Shown piece by piece: positions 44,870-55,866 of a stretch of 64,000 nucleotides of DNA. Source of the stretch: Macrocystis pyrifera. Its lineage: Eukaryota > Sar > Phaeophyceae > Laminariales > Laminariaceae. The stretch is from the NCBI GenBank assembly GCA_031763025.1, contig JASSKH010000011.1, positions 14,086,678-14,150,677 on the forward strand, in the 5' to 3' direction. The translations under genes and the position numbers were made by a program. Positions within the stretch are counted from its first letter, which is position 1. Every line of letters begins with the position of its first letter. Below the pieces are notes generated by a model. The model searched no databases and was not told where the DNA came from. It saw only the letters and a program-made list of their open reading frames with translations.

Positions 44870-45780
44870 GCTATTTGCATATACGTATTCCACATGCTCG
44901 ACCACTAGTAACAGCAACGCGACACTCCCCTCTAATAACTGCACTTCGAGCATAGCATACTCAATAGCATGTACTCGATATTGGTGTGTGTTTGCTGATT
45001 CCTCAACGGTAAATTCATCATACTTTGAAGACGAAAACCTGCACCTGGCATGTATCCCACATAGTGAGCTTCTCGTAATAGGTGTCACCACTACTCCTGT
45101 ACGCCATCTACAGCTGAGCTTCTCCAGCAGCAGAACAGTAGCTGCAGCAGAAGCAGCAGCAACCGTAGCAATAGGGCACAAGGGACCAGGGTCAGCGTCG
45201 CTGTACGCTAGGCTTCTCAGTCCAACCCTGGAATCCTTTGTAGACGTGGTCAATTTTGCTGAGTGCATTTTTTTTCTCTAAGTCGATTTTCGGCAAATTT
45301 GAAGACGAAAAATGTACAACATTACCTTTGTCTAAAAGAGAGATCTTCATGGAGTAGGTTCCGTCGCCTCTAGTGGTGTACGATATTTACAACGGAGCTT
45401 TAACCTGCGTCTTCGTCCTGTCATCAGTACAACGGTGTGCCTGGCCATACCAGCTGCGGCATTTTCTTGGGGACACAGCCCGAACGTTGCTGCTGTGGAC
45501 AGGATCATTCTGCTTACGAGTACTTGTAGCGTTGCGTTTCATCAGGCCGAACTAAAACACTCGAACCGTTATGACAGGTGCTACGACTACCACTGCTGTA
45601 CGACATCTATAGCAGATATTCTCTGTTCCTCCGACCCGTAATCAGTTGGTGGGTGGGCCTGGTAGTGCCACCTGTAACATGTCTGGCGGAAGCAGCCCGA
45701 ACGTTCCGGTGCAGAAGCACATCTACCTAGGAGTACTCGTGAGGTGCCGTGAGGTGTCGTGAGGTGCCGTGAGGTGCCGC
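44870..45780 (+). repeat. CAG-cored dispersed repeat R3, tandem copies
   Basis: Units at about 44,870-45,290, 45,300-45,560 and 45,565-45,740 share GAGCTTCTCCAGCAGCAG, AGGGCACAAGGGACCAGGGT, GCTGTACGCTAGGCTTCTCA, GACGTGGTCAATTTTGCTGA, and in the later units CAGCCCGAACGTTGCTGC. At 45,739-45,779 a 10-bp unit (GTGAGGTGCC) is repeated four times. Confidence 0.72.
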
Positions 45781-45859
45781 GCTGCACGTTTCATATGGTT
45801 TGGTGATAGGCCGATATTCTACGGGACGTGTCCAGCCGGCTAAACATGGGCAGCTTATG

Positions 45860-46240
45860 TAGTTCCTCTAGCTCATGTCGGGGGCATATGAGCTACCTGG
45901 TATAGCTCCTGATACCCAACCTGAGCATACGTGTGTAGAGGAGCTCTCCTCCATGACGTAAGCTTTCAACACATGTACAGATGAGCTGCCACCTACCTGG
46001 TAAAGCTCAAGCCGGGAAACATGTGCTGATGAGCAATCACCTACAGGTAAGCTCCTATTGCCCATCTTAGGGGTGGCTGAGCTATGTAACGTAGCTCCTA
46101 TAGCTCACTCTGGCTTGAGACAATGTGCAAATGATCCACCCTCCCACCCGGTATAGCTCAAGCCGGAAATAAATACGCATCTCATGCAGGTCACGTAGCT
46201 CGCCTGTGAGATAGCTCGTTAGAGAGCTAGCCCGAGCTAC
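45860..46240 (+). repeat. AGCTC-rich minisatellite, ~45-50 bp unit
   Basis: About seven diverged units of the type GAGCT-CCACCTACCTGGTA-AGCTC-AAGCCGGG-ACATGTGCTGAT. The words TACCTGGTATAGCTC and TGATGAGC recur. Each unit contains complementary GAGCT and AGCTC, so it can fold on itself. Confidence 0.75.
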
Positions 46241-46414
46241 CGTAAACCGAACGGTCCGAAGTGTGAACCTCTTGCATTCCCCCTCACCACTGTCACTCAT
46301 GTCGTCATCCGAGTCATCAACTGTTGCTTTGGATGAGGAGGAGGAAACTACTTCCTCTATCCTGCAGCGCTTTGCAGTCGGATACCGGCTTTGCACCGCT
46401 GGCGACCATGCCAC
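46230..46414 (-). CDS. Unrecognised acidic/Ser-rich frame
   Basis: On the minus strand AKRCRIEEVVSSSSSKATVD followed by DSDDDMSDSGEGECKRFT has natural-looking low-complexity composition, but the frame then runs into the AGCTC minisatellite. It could be an exon end or a retrotransposon Gag tail. Unresolved. Confidence 0.25.
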
Positions 46415-46900
46415 AGCAGTGTAGGAGATGCTTCGTCAGCGGTTCTACTGATGATTACATTCGTCGGCGATCGTGTCCATCGCATGCTCTCTCTAGGAGC
46501 GAGAGGCGACAGTCTAGATGCGCAGTGTACCGAATTCGTGGCAGTTCCGTGTACCCGGGTACACGAGATACAAACACCCGGTATTCCATGAGTTGGACCG
46601 GGACATGTCTGGATCCGATGGTACCGCGACCCGTACCAGGTCGGGTTATTAGTCAGACCAGATTTAATAATGAAATAGACCAACGCTCCATTTTTCGACT
46701 GGTAGTATAAAAACGAGGCTAGAAAACCTTACGTTAGGCAACAGTTCCATGCCTAGCGTCTCACTAAAACATCCCGCTCGCACTTGCCCCGTATCCGACC
46801 TATCCCTCACCCAGTATGTTCATCTTCATTTCTCGTCTGCCCCTTTCCGCCCGCCGCCATTTCATCGTGATTGCCAATCATGGCTGTAATGGGGACAAGA
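46415..46900. other. No supported gene
   Basis: Overlapping frames on both strands without motifs. Confidence 0.35.
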
Positions 46901-46904
46901 GGAA

Positions 46905-47125
46905 GATGCGGCAATGGGGAGATGCGGAGAGGCAAAGTACAAGACGACATAAACATAGAGCGTGAGTATCGAGTGTGTTCGCCCATCCACCCACCCACCC
47001 ATCCACCGTGTAGGACGCGGAAATGCGGAGATACAGGAAGGCGGAGTGAAATACAACGAAAAAAATGCTATACGTACCAAGCGTGTTACCCCACCCACCC
47101 ATCCACTCATCCACCATTTACTACA
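46905..47125 (+). repeat. ~110-bp tandem duplication
   Basis: Two diverged copies, 46,905-47,013 and 47,014-47,125. Each starts with GATGCGGCAATGGGG or GACGCGGAAATGCGG and ends in a CCCACCCACCCATCCACC tract. Confidence 0.75.
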
Positions 47126-47560
47126 ACAGTAGCACCCTCCACTCGACCAGGTGATAGGCAAGACTCGCTCTTTCAGCGGGTTCGACGAAGCCTGATGTGA
47201 AGGGAGCCCCCGACACCATCGCGATGCTGCGCGTGACTGGGCGGTCCACGGTAAAGCCGACGCCGAGCGACGCCAACCGAAACCAATGTAGTTACGAATC
47301 CGCATTCAATGCAAGGAGATGTACGGCATGAGGTGGTACGCACTGTAGGGGCAGGGGGTTGTGCGGCAACGAGGCTGCACACGGGATGAGCTTCAAGGTG
47401 GGCATCGGGACCGCGCACGGAGGGCGTGGTAAGAGGTAACAGAGGGAGGTGAGAGCGGATTGTGTGGCAACGGGGCTGCACAATGAACGAGCCGATATGT
47501 AGTAAGAGGAAGACGCTACCCCCTATGTCCAGGCCTTCGCTCGAGTTGAACACGTACACA
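47126..47560. other. Small internal duplication, no gene
   Basis: TGTGCGGCAACGAGGCTGCA (47,359) recurs as TGTGTGGCAACGGGGCTGCA (47,461). Confidence 0.5.
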
Positions 47561-47860
47561 TATGTCTCATATTGTGATGTCTCACACACATACAAATCCT
47601 GTTGTACTGGCGGCGGCAGCGGCAACAATAGCAGCAGTATCGGCAGTATCAGCTTCATCAAAAGCAGTAGTAGTAGGGCACATGAGGGCGAAGAGCATCG
47701 TCGCTGTACGCTCGGCTTGTCGGCCTATCCTTTGACCCCTTTGTGTCTGTACTCGAGTTTTGTGTGTGCTTTGTGGTTCAACTCTGATTTCGGCATAACT
47801 TGAAGGCGGAGATTCTACAACTTGAGGAGTAGCCAACCACCGCTGCTGATACCGCACGAC
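47560..47860 (+). repeat. CAG-cored dispersed repeat R3, copy
   Basis: A degenerate AGCAGCAG/CGGCAGC core at 47,600-47,670 is followed by AGGGCACATGAGGGCGAAGA, GTACGCTCGGCTTGTCGGCC and CTTTGACCCCTTTGTG. Confidence 0.7.
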
Positions 47861-47936
47861 ATCTGCGTGCACAGTGCACGCCTGGACTGGCAATATCGCA
47901 TGTAATTGTAGAGCTATACTCGAAATTCGTTATATA

Positions 47937-48645
47937 TATTCACCTATGTTGACATATTCGCAACAAACCTCAACTTACATTTATGGAAAAACCAAAGGTG
48001 CCATGTTCTCGGGGAAAATGATGTGTTCAACTTGAGAAGGGCGGCAAAAATTGACCTCACCAATGGTTCATAGCCCGACGCGGTTCCTAGCGCCTCCGTC
48101 TCTCATGGTAGCGTTTCACAGCCCGTTGTATCCGCGAATGTTCGTACAGGTACATTGAAATACCGGGGTTATTTTTGAAATCGTTAAGGTCTGTCGTGCC
48201 CTTCCCATCACGTTCCACCAAAGCTACACACTCACCAAGATGAACATCTCCAAGTGCACGGGTATTGTTTTGCGCAACGCTAATTTTGAGGTAGGTTTTC
48301 ATACCACCGTCTCGTTTTGTGGATGGCTACAAGACACCCCAAATCAACCACTCGAAGTGAATATCCATGGGAGAACAGTCGAAACTATATTCGGCAACAC
48401 GACGTCAGTCGATGCCTGGTTATTTTGTAGTCATTCGACAACTCAATAGGGTCGTTCCGAATTAGTACGTAATCGAATCGTTTCAATCATAAACTAAAAC
48501 TAAATTCACCAATGTTGACACATGCGCAAGGAAACTCAATCAGGGAATACGGAAAATAAAAAAGGTGACGTATTGTCGAGATGTCGATATGTTCAATCTT
48601 GAGTAGGGCAGAGTATGTTGACCTCACGAATAAATCACAGTACTA
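47937..48645 (+). repeat. ~140-bp direct repeat pair
   Basis: 47,937-48,075 and 48,500-48,645 share ATTCACC-ATGTTGACA, GCGCAA, AAGGTG, GATGTGTTCAA / GATATGTTCAA, TTGAG and TTGACCTCAC, in the same orientation 560 bp apart. Each is followed by coding-like sequence, so a larger duplication that included exons is possible. Confidence 0.65.
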
Positions 48646-50730
48646 ACTTCAACGCCAGCATGAACGTAACACCCGCAATTTAATGATGGACGTACGTATT
48701 ACCCAGGACGCTCTCGAAAATGCACCCCACGTGGTCGCTAGCCCCTTTGTCCCCCATAACACCATGACACCACCCGTTAAACCTACGAATTACGGTCGCC
48801 TGTCTGCGGCCCCCTCAAATGTGAGCGCTTTCTCCAATATGAAGTAAAAAACGAAGACGCGGGAGACACAGACGAAATACCGGCGCGCGCGAACTTCATA
48901 TTCGATGACATTAATTTCGAAAACCCTATCCAGATATGCTGGGGCACCGGGGTGGGTTTAGAGAACGTTAATGTCTCTGTCGTGCACGCACCCGTTGTCT
49001 TGGTCCTTCCCATGGTCCCCGTGTAAGATCTGCTAGCTCTCCTGGTCGGTACGGGTGATGTCGTGATGACTTAACGCAGTGTAGGTAAAGTCTTTGATGT
49101 GACTCTTCTGATCATGGAACCGAATAAATGGTGCCAATAAAACATCATTCGTGACGACGACATAAATGCTAAAGTGTTGGTGGTACTTTAAATTAGGAAC
49201 CAAAATACAAGTTGGTTATCCGTTTCCGGCTCTGTTCACCCGTTGGCACACTCAGCTAAACGATGTGATGCATTTCTTGTTGCTCTATGGACCATATTTC
49301 GAAATCGCACGAGGTCATACCCGATTGTATACTCGACTAGTACAATGGCAATCCATCACATATTGACAAATTTGTTGATATCGTCACAAGCAAAAACGGG
49401 ACAAGCCTCCGGATAATCGATTGGTTGGTAACCAACGGCGGCAACTCGCACGATGTAATGACCGCAAGTAGGGGCCTACCGCAGAGCTAAATGGAGACTA
49501 CAAAAAAGCTCAACACATACAACAAAAACCAATTTGGGCCCATTTGAAAGAAGTTCCATTAGATAAGAATGGTAATTGCGACGAACAAGAAATGAAGTGA
49601 TCATCTACCTTCGTCCAATTAAATTTCTTCGGGTGACCCTGTGACAGCAACCTCAATATATACCTGATGAGGGAGAACAACATAATAGACGATCCCATGA
49701 AAGCATACTTGTCCGAGAACAATAATATAACCCAGTGAGTACCAAGAGTAAATCGTACATCGGTAAGTTTATCATGAACATCGGATTCTAATATAGTGTC
49801 CATTGTTTGGCTAGGCGGGAGCGACAATAAGGTCGGTCAAGGTGTACTGTGGTGTACCTCCTCAGAAAAATCTCTGCTGAGCCGAAAAAAGAAGTTTTAT
49901 ACAATTGCTTCGAAGTTCATGGTGTACGACTAGTGTCGGTTCCCATCATCCGTTTCCAAATCTAGCACAGTTTCAGCGTTGGTCTTTTCAATTCTCGGTC
50001 TGTACTGTTTCTCCTGGTGCTCAGTTCGTTGACTCTATTCGAGGTCTTCTACCAAAGCATCGCAAAAATGTATTCCCTTTATACCGACCTTCATCAGGGC
50101 TATCCCACTAGTGAACGTTTCGTTTAGAACGTCCGACCCGAATATCTCAACGTCTTGCGCCGTGAACGCCTTCGTCATGCATGGGTTTCAGACCGTGGGG
50201 TCGAGATCGAGGTGCCTCGATTAGAAGTTTCCGACATTGACACCGTCCTTGCCTCGAGGGTGACTACCGCAAATGATGTTGATCAGGGGGGTATCATCAT
50301 GGGGACGGTAGGTTCGGGTGGGGTACGCCTCTTGTGTTCATACGTTTCAAGCTCTTGAACCACTAATGCGGGGCTAGACGTACAGGTTAGAAACGCCCTT
50401 ACGATCGACAAAGACAAAGTGGTGCTTCATGCATCGGACCTCACCATCGACGACACCTCGGTATCACTACAGGGGCTTTCCGTCAGGCCTGCGGCCCACC
50501 TCGACCACTTGGGTCTTGCCGTACAGGGTGTGGAATGCAGCGTCCACAGCGGAATAACGTTCGACGACGTCGTCCTCCACGGGCTCTTTCTAGGTTTTTT
50601 GACAGCAAACGTGGTAGTCGGGGTAAATGGGATTCGGGTATGATCGAAGGTGGCTCTCACGAAGCCCGACGGGATCGTGGTTGCTGGTATGGGTCTAAAC
50701 GCGAGAGAACTCAACCTAGTTGAGCCGTGA
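48240..50730 (+). CDS. Unrecognised Val/Asn-rich protein pieces, possibly beta-helix-like
   Basis: Three plus-strand blocks share a style of short hydrophobic strands separated by Asn, Asp or Gly turns: 48,240-48,449 (CTGIVLRNANFEVGFHTTVS), about 48,690-49,025 (VASPFVPHNTMTPPVKPTNYG, then NFIFDDINFENPIQICWGTG and GLENVNVSVVHAP) and 50,375-50,730 (VQVRNALTIDKDKVVLHASD, GITFDDVVLHGLFLGF, PDGIVVAGMGLNARE). The pattern resembles parallel beta-helix proteins. The blocks lie in different frames with non-coding stretches between, so the gene either has introns or is broken in several places. No function is assigned; its origin (host, element or virus-like) is unknown. Confidence 0.35.
49510..49827 (-). 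CDS. Unrecognised 105-codon frame
   Basis: Natural-looking composition (DVHDKLTDVRFTLGTHWVIL, HPKKFNWTKVDDHFISCSS) but no known motif. It could be chance or a transposon fragment. Confidence 0.2.
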   Translation of the reverse strand: MSLPPSQTMDTILESDVHDKLTDVRFTLGTHWVILLFSDKYAFMGSSIMLFSLIRYILRLLSQGHPKKFNWTKVDDHFISCSSQLPFLSNGTSFKWAQIGFCCMC

Positions 50731-51590
50731 ATATAAAAAGAAATGTGGGGTTTTCTCCTAGCCATCCATGGCAACTTACATTTCTAGTTATTCAATATGG
50801 CTTTCTCGACCCACCTGACAAATGTGAAAGGGATGGCCTCTTAGATATTCTCTTCTATCATCAGCTGCCCACATGGACTGGTTCCAGAACAAACTTTTTT
50901 TTGGTAGTATGGTATATCCGTAAAGTAATCGCCACCCTTCAGCCATACTGAATTGTTGGCCACTAAATCAGACAAACCTTAGCTTGACAATAGGTTTAGA
51001 TGACACACTTGTACTCGACACAAAATGATTCCCTGAACATGGCAAGGTGGTGAGGGTATGCTGAAATTCGATCCAGACAGATAAAATACTTCTCAGGACA
51101 CAACACAGAAAGGCAAAACGGTACAATGATATGTTGTACATCTGACGCAACCGAAGTATTTCCCAGTTGAGAATCACACAAACGGGCACGACCGGGGGCA
51201 CTTTTACACCTAAGGTGAAGACGACCACACCGATAAAATTTGATCCAGACTAAAGACATCGCAAAAGTAGCTCCAGGGTTGGCCAGGTATGTAGAGACAC
51301 GAAGACAACAATATTGTAGGAACCAATAATTGGCGAAGGAGGCAAAGGCCCGTGCTACCGCTTTCATAGGCCAAAGCGGATCCCGCCGCCGGTAAAGCAA
51401 ACAGGCCCGTGTATGTGTAAATGTGTATAAAGAGGCGGCCAAATCATCCGTTGTAAGTCGAAAGCGGTGTTGTGTGTTCGCGATCAGGGCGACACGTGCC
51501 AGGCCTATGTACACAAACAACTTGAAGTTCGCCAAGTGACTAAGACAATGGTCGTAACGTTCAGGAAGCAAGTGACAACCAGGGCAAAGG
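50731..51590. other. No supported gene
   Basis: A 191-codon minus-strand frame (50,996-51,571) is the longest here. It has no motif and uneven composition, so I do not call it. Confidence 0.35.
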
Positions 51591-54345
51591 GGGGGTGTGA
51601 AGAACGTAGAAGGCGAGGTGAACCGGACATCAAAGGCCGTAAACAGAGACGAGAGTGCAAGGAATCATCCAGACACCTCACGAAGCTTCTACGAGATCAT
51701 CGTCGGCGTATGGAGGGGAGGGGTCGTGCCTCAGCAATGGAAGGATGCAACGATGAAGGTATCACACAAGAAGAAAGACAATATGTAGTGTGGTATCTAT
51801 CGTGACCTTTCCCTTGTAGCGCATGCCCGCAAAGTACTCCTCAATGTCATCGCGCGCCACCTCAGCGACTACTGCAAACGGGACTGCATCCTGCCAGAGG
51901 AGTTGTGTGGCTTTAGGCCCGACATTTCGACGGTCAACATGATATTCGTGGTGTGCCTCTTGCAAGAATTTGCAAGGAACAAGGACACCCTGCTGTTCAT
52001 GTGCTTGGTTGACCTCATCAACGCCTACGGCCCCGTCGGCCGAACTCTCGTTTGGACTGTTCTGGCTCGCCTTGCCGCCTAGAATGCTCATCGCTATCCT
52101 ATAATTCCACGACGGCATGTTAGCATGCGTACGGCTAGATGATGGGGAGTGCTCAGATATGTTCGACGTGGTGCAGGGTCTTCGGCAAGGGTGTGTTCTC
52201 GCGCCATTGCTGTTCAACATGTTTTTCATAGCGGTGCTGCGTGAAGCGGAGGAACGCTTTGTCGATGATAAAGCCATCACGGACAGCATGGTGGAACACG
52301 AACTAAAGAAGGGAAAAGGGAAAAGGATGAGGGGGAAGGCACGGACCACACAAGCCGGTGGACAGGAGAAGGATAACGAGGCCCAGACATTGTGGGCAAT
52401 GCTGTATGCTGACGATGCGTGCATTGTATCCCGATCACCCTACGGCCTGGAGCGGATGATGACGGTGATCGTGGCTGCACGTGCAGCGTTCTCCCTGACA
52501 GTCTCGGAGGTCACGACGGAGGCAATGTCTCTTCAAACAAAGGATGGGGGAACTTGCCTTGTCACCGCAGCCGGACAAGTGTACAAACAATACTCGAGTT
52601 TATGTTGTTTAGCGAGGATTCCAGCGCAGATTGGACAAGCAGAACTTTCGAGGTAACGCGTCGACTCCAGAGGGCATAAGCGCCCTTCCGAGGGTATAAC
52701 ATGGCAATCTATTAACGCCCGGGTGTGCACCTACGCCTGAAGGTGCAGATGCCGAGGCGATCAAAACATTGTTCTACATATGTGAAAATTGAAAGCCCAA
52801 GCAAAACTGATCACGGCAGGCTACGGGTGGCCTTCCACGAGATGCTCCTCCGATGCATCGGCTGACCAAAACGACAGCGGGAAGACCTCATCTAATCTTT
52901 CGCTAGCGCGCTTCTCAGGACAAATTTCTAGAGTGTTGAGACGACGATACGCAAGCGTAGGCTATTGTTTGCGAGCTCTATGACACGCATGGGAAAGGAG
53001 TGTCTGCGAAAGAGGGAGATGTTACAGGAGATGGTCAAACGTAAGGGCTACTGCGGAGGAGAGGAGTGGGACTGGATGAGGTACCTTGAAAATAATCTCA
53101 AGGTGTCTAGCATCACGCTCGAAGGGTGGCGCGAGGAAGCACAGAACGCCGGCAGCTGGTTCCGACAAGTCGAGGAAGCGGCGGAGGTCTTCATGCGAAA
53201 ATGGCATAAGGACGAAAAGGAGGCATCGGCAGAACGGCACAGGATGGCTGCAACCGCGACTACGACCATTGACATTCACGAACGTGCGCAGAATGGCAGG
53301 GAACAGGGGGGGGGGGGGGGCGAAGGGGGCGAAAGGGGAGGAGGGGGAAATGGGGGAATGGGGGGGAGGGGGTGAGAGGGGGAAGGGCGAAAGGCGGTCT
53401 GCCCAACAGACTGGCGCCTGAGTATGGTCATGATCGTCATGTTGCGGTCCCTTCTTTGGAACCTTAGTAACTAGCAATGTGCCTCCCAGGCAACTTTGCA
53501 TGTCTGTATGCACCAGTGCCTGCCTTTCGTATTATCTTTCCCCCCCACCCCCCTTTTGTCCATTTTTTCCTTTCGTCCCTTTTTTTTTCCTTTTTGTTTT
53601 GCTTTTTCCTTTGTTTCAGTTTGACCCTCTCTGTGTCTCCGTCTGTATCTTCTTTTTTGCTTGTTCCTCTCTGCCTTCGTTTTGGCTTTGCTTCGTTGTC
53701 TTCCATTTGGTTGCTTTTCTGTATTGCTTCTTTTTTTGCTTCCCTGGTGTTCCTTACTAGCAGTGTAAATATGCTTCTTCAGGTTGTTTTCTCTGTTCTG
53801 CACCCGTCGCGTAGTTTGCGAGCCTGCGATCCGCGGAAATCTGCGCATTCTCGTGTGTGCTTCCTTTCTTGCACTCTTGCTGGAAATGAATTATTTTCTC
53901 TCTCAACTCCCTTTCTCGATTTTTGATATTTTCTATAGTTCGATTTTGATTTCGATTTTTCGATGTCGAGGTGTTTCGTTGCATTAAAAACATAAATAAA
54001 ATAGGTAGTATGCGGTCTTCTTGGTTTCTGTGGCGACTTGTGCAGCATGTATCTGATACGTGTGTGCGCGGAGATCACATGTTTTTTCGGCCTTAGGTGT
54101 AGACGTCTTTCAGTTATCATGTGTACTATTCTCTGCTTGTTTGGTTGTCTCCGAGGCATTCTTCCACTCCAAAGCTATTGGAGCCTGTCCTGTGAGCACG
54201 GACTGCTTTGTATTGGTGTGATGAGTTAATGTCAGAACAATTACAACATATATCTAAGACCGAAGAATCGGCACGGACACCGATTGTGCTAGATGTCGAC
54301 GGGTAGAAGGAACGGTGTAATGTGGAGAACACACACACCATGCTT
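51590..54345 (+). mobile_element. LINE family B, RT, C-terminal region and 3' UTR
   Basis: Plus strand: linker [20 protein letters not shown] (about 51,715), a stop, then LSLVAHARKVLLNVIARHLS, CGFRPDISTVNMIFVVCLLQ and motif A FMCLVDLINAYGPVGRTLVW (52,000). After a frame change a 179-codon frame (52,117-52,656) carries DDGECSDMFDVVQGLRQGC, a Lys/Arg-rich insert and LWAMLYADDACIVS with the catalytic YADD intact. The C-terminal region is at 52,965-53,375 (WRYLENN-like, WFRQVEEAAEVFMRKWHKDE, then a Gly run from poly-G). The pyrimidine-rich 3' UTR, 53,460-54,345, ends GAATCGGCACGGACACCGAT, GTCGACGGGTAGAAGGAACG. It is 5'-truncated with at least two breaks, so it is inactive. It differs clearly from family A in RT sequence but not in its last ~80 bp. 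Confidence 0.88.
53307..53385 (+). repeat. G-rich tract, potential G-quadruplex
   Basis: A 12-G run followed by several G5-G6 runs on the plus strand inside the LINE C-terminal frame, where it encodes Gly. A strong quadruplex former. Confidence 0.85.
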
Positions 54346-54389
54346 TTTCTATAACCTTCTATCTACCAACGAATTAGTGTATTTCACTT

Positions 54390-54720
54390 GTGGGTACTAA
54401 GCGGTGTGCGTGCCCACTCGTACAGCGTACGGCATCCATCTGGGGCGGACCGGACTTATTTTGTCAGGTTAGATGTGCTTAATGTCATCATGTATACTTT
54501 TCCTTGCTTTTTTTTTTGTATTTGCCGAATTCTTTTTCTTTTCCCCAGAGTTATTGGAGCCTGTCCTGCGACCACGGACTGCATTGTAATGTGGCGATGA
54601 GTCGATGTGAGGAAAACCGCAACATCTCTCTAGGATTAAAGAATCAACACGAACACTGGTGGTGCTTGATGTCGACGGGTAGAAAGAACGGTTTAATGTG
54701 AAGAACGCACACCATGATTT
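54390..54720 (+). mobile_element. LINE family B 3' end, truncated copy
   Basis: Starts 45 bp after the previous LINE ends: GCGTGCCCACTCGTACAGCG, TTATTGGAGCCTGTCCTGCG, ACCACGGACTGCATTGTAAT and the tail GATGTCGACGGGTAGAAAGA, ending AATGTGAAGAACGCACACCATG. No coding part. Confidence 0.82.
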
Positions 54721-54767
54721 GTTTCTATAACCTCTTACCTACCAAGAAACATATGAAAATATTTAAC

Positions 54768-54995
54768 AATACAAGCTACAGAGGTCAGATCTCGATGTGT
54801 TTTGATAGTTGATAGCATTCGAGATTGATGGAATTTCGCAGATTCAGCAGATACAATGCATACCTTGGTCAGTCATAAAGCGGACTTATTCCATACAATA
54901 TATAATTGACGACGACGTAAAAATCTGACAGAAACCATGCTTTTCGGGTACAGCAGTATAGAGCGAATGTAGTGATTCCAAATTTCGTGGTAGAG
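54768..54995 (+). repeat. Direct repeat D2, left copy
   Basis: AAGCTACAGAGGTCAGATCT, CAGCAGATACAATGCATACC, GCGGACTTATTCCA and GACGACGTAAAAATC match 55,867-56,083 in the same orientation about 1.1 kb away. Coding content is not supported. Confidence 0.75.
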
Positions 54996-55029
54996 GCGGC
55001 AAAAGAAATATTAGTCCATCCCGTCTTCC

Positions 55030-55258
55030 TCTTGAACGAATTGAGCGGTCTTCTCGGTTTCTGTGCCCACTGGTACAGCATAGCGCATGCATCAGATGCG
55101 TACATGCGCGGACATCACTTTTTGTTTCGGAAGTGTCGACGTGCTTCCGTTTTTATGTGTACTATTATCTGCTTGTTATTTTTTACCGAAGTATTATTCC
55201 CCCCCGAAGTTAGTGGAGCCCGTCGCGCGACCACGGGCTGCATTATAGTGTTGTATGG
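55030..55258 (+). mobile_element. LINE family B 3'-UTR fragment
   Basis: GGTCTTCTCGGTTTCTGTGC, GTGTACTATTATCTGCTTG and GGAGCCCGTCGCGCGACCAC match 54.02-54.22 kb. It is cut off on the right exactly where a SINE begins, so the SINE inserted into it or replaced its tail. Confidence 0.72.
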
Positions 55259-55260
55259 TA

Positions 55261-55560
55261 AGCGTCCCCGGTAGCTTTGTAAGTGATCCGCGTGCCTACT
55301 ACGATCAATTTCGTGGGTTCATGTCTCACCAAGTGCATACTCGTGAGCACTTGTTCTTGATTAACAATTGATTAGCCGAGAGCGCGAAAACGTGATTTTT
55401 TTATGAAAAATCGACGAGCAGTGGGAATGCTGAACGCTATGCGTGATCAAAATGTAAGCACATACTGGCGGGGAGAAGGGACGACACCAAACTGCGGCCA
55501 CAGCTTGTCCAAAATAAGATCGCTGAAGGTAGAAAGTGAAAGTGATGAGTAAGAACAAAA
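55261..55560 (+). mobile_element. tRNA-derived SINE, copy 6 (diverged)
   Basis: Head AGCGTCCCCGGTAGCTTTGT with a weakened A box, B-box region GTGGGTTCATGTCTCACC, body CAGTGGGAATGCTGAACGCT, tail GAAAGTGAAAGTGATGAGTA. An old copy. Confidence 0.82.
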
Positions 55561-55583
55561 ACGTATTACGGCGATGACTTAAT

Positions 55584-55657
55584 GCGAGAACAATAATATA
55601 TTAATAGTAACCGTCTGCGTGTGAGAACAATAACATATTAATAGTCACCGTCTGCGT
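55584..55657 (+). repeat. 37-bp tandem duplication
   Basis: GCGAGAACAATAATATATTA... and GTGAGAACAATAACATATTA..., each ending ACCGTCTGCGT. The GTGAGAACAA word also occurs in the LINE B 3' UTR. Confidence 0.85.
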
Positions 55658-55866
55658 ACCTGGGATACATCAAGAGAAAATAAAAAATGTTACAGGAACT
55701 GCTGTAGTACTTATGATAGCCTGATGTAGTTAAGATATCTGGTTCGTTTCGTCAATGCACCAGTACTTGTTATTTATTGGTCAAGTAGAGCAAGATAAAT
55801 GTCACAGAATCAAGCGGTGCGCGTGTCATGCACGATGGCGTAGAATACATATGTAAATATGCATTC

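Noticed and set aside
50996-51571. 191-codon minus-strand frame
   Set aside because: No motif, uneven composition, and it overlaps the border of the LINE B copy.
16126-55560. SINE heads as functional tRNA genes
   Set aside because: Only A- and B-box regions are tRNA-like; acceptor stems do not close and each is followed by the shared SINE body.
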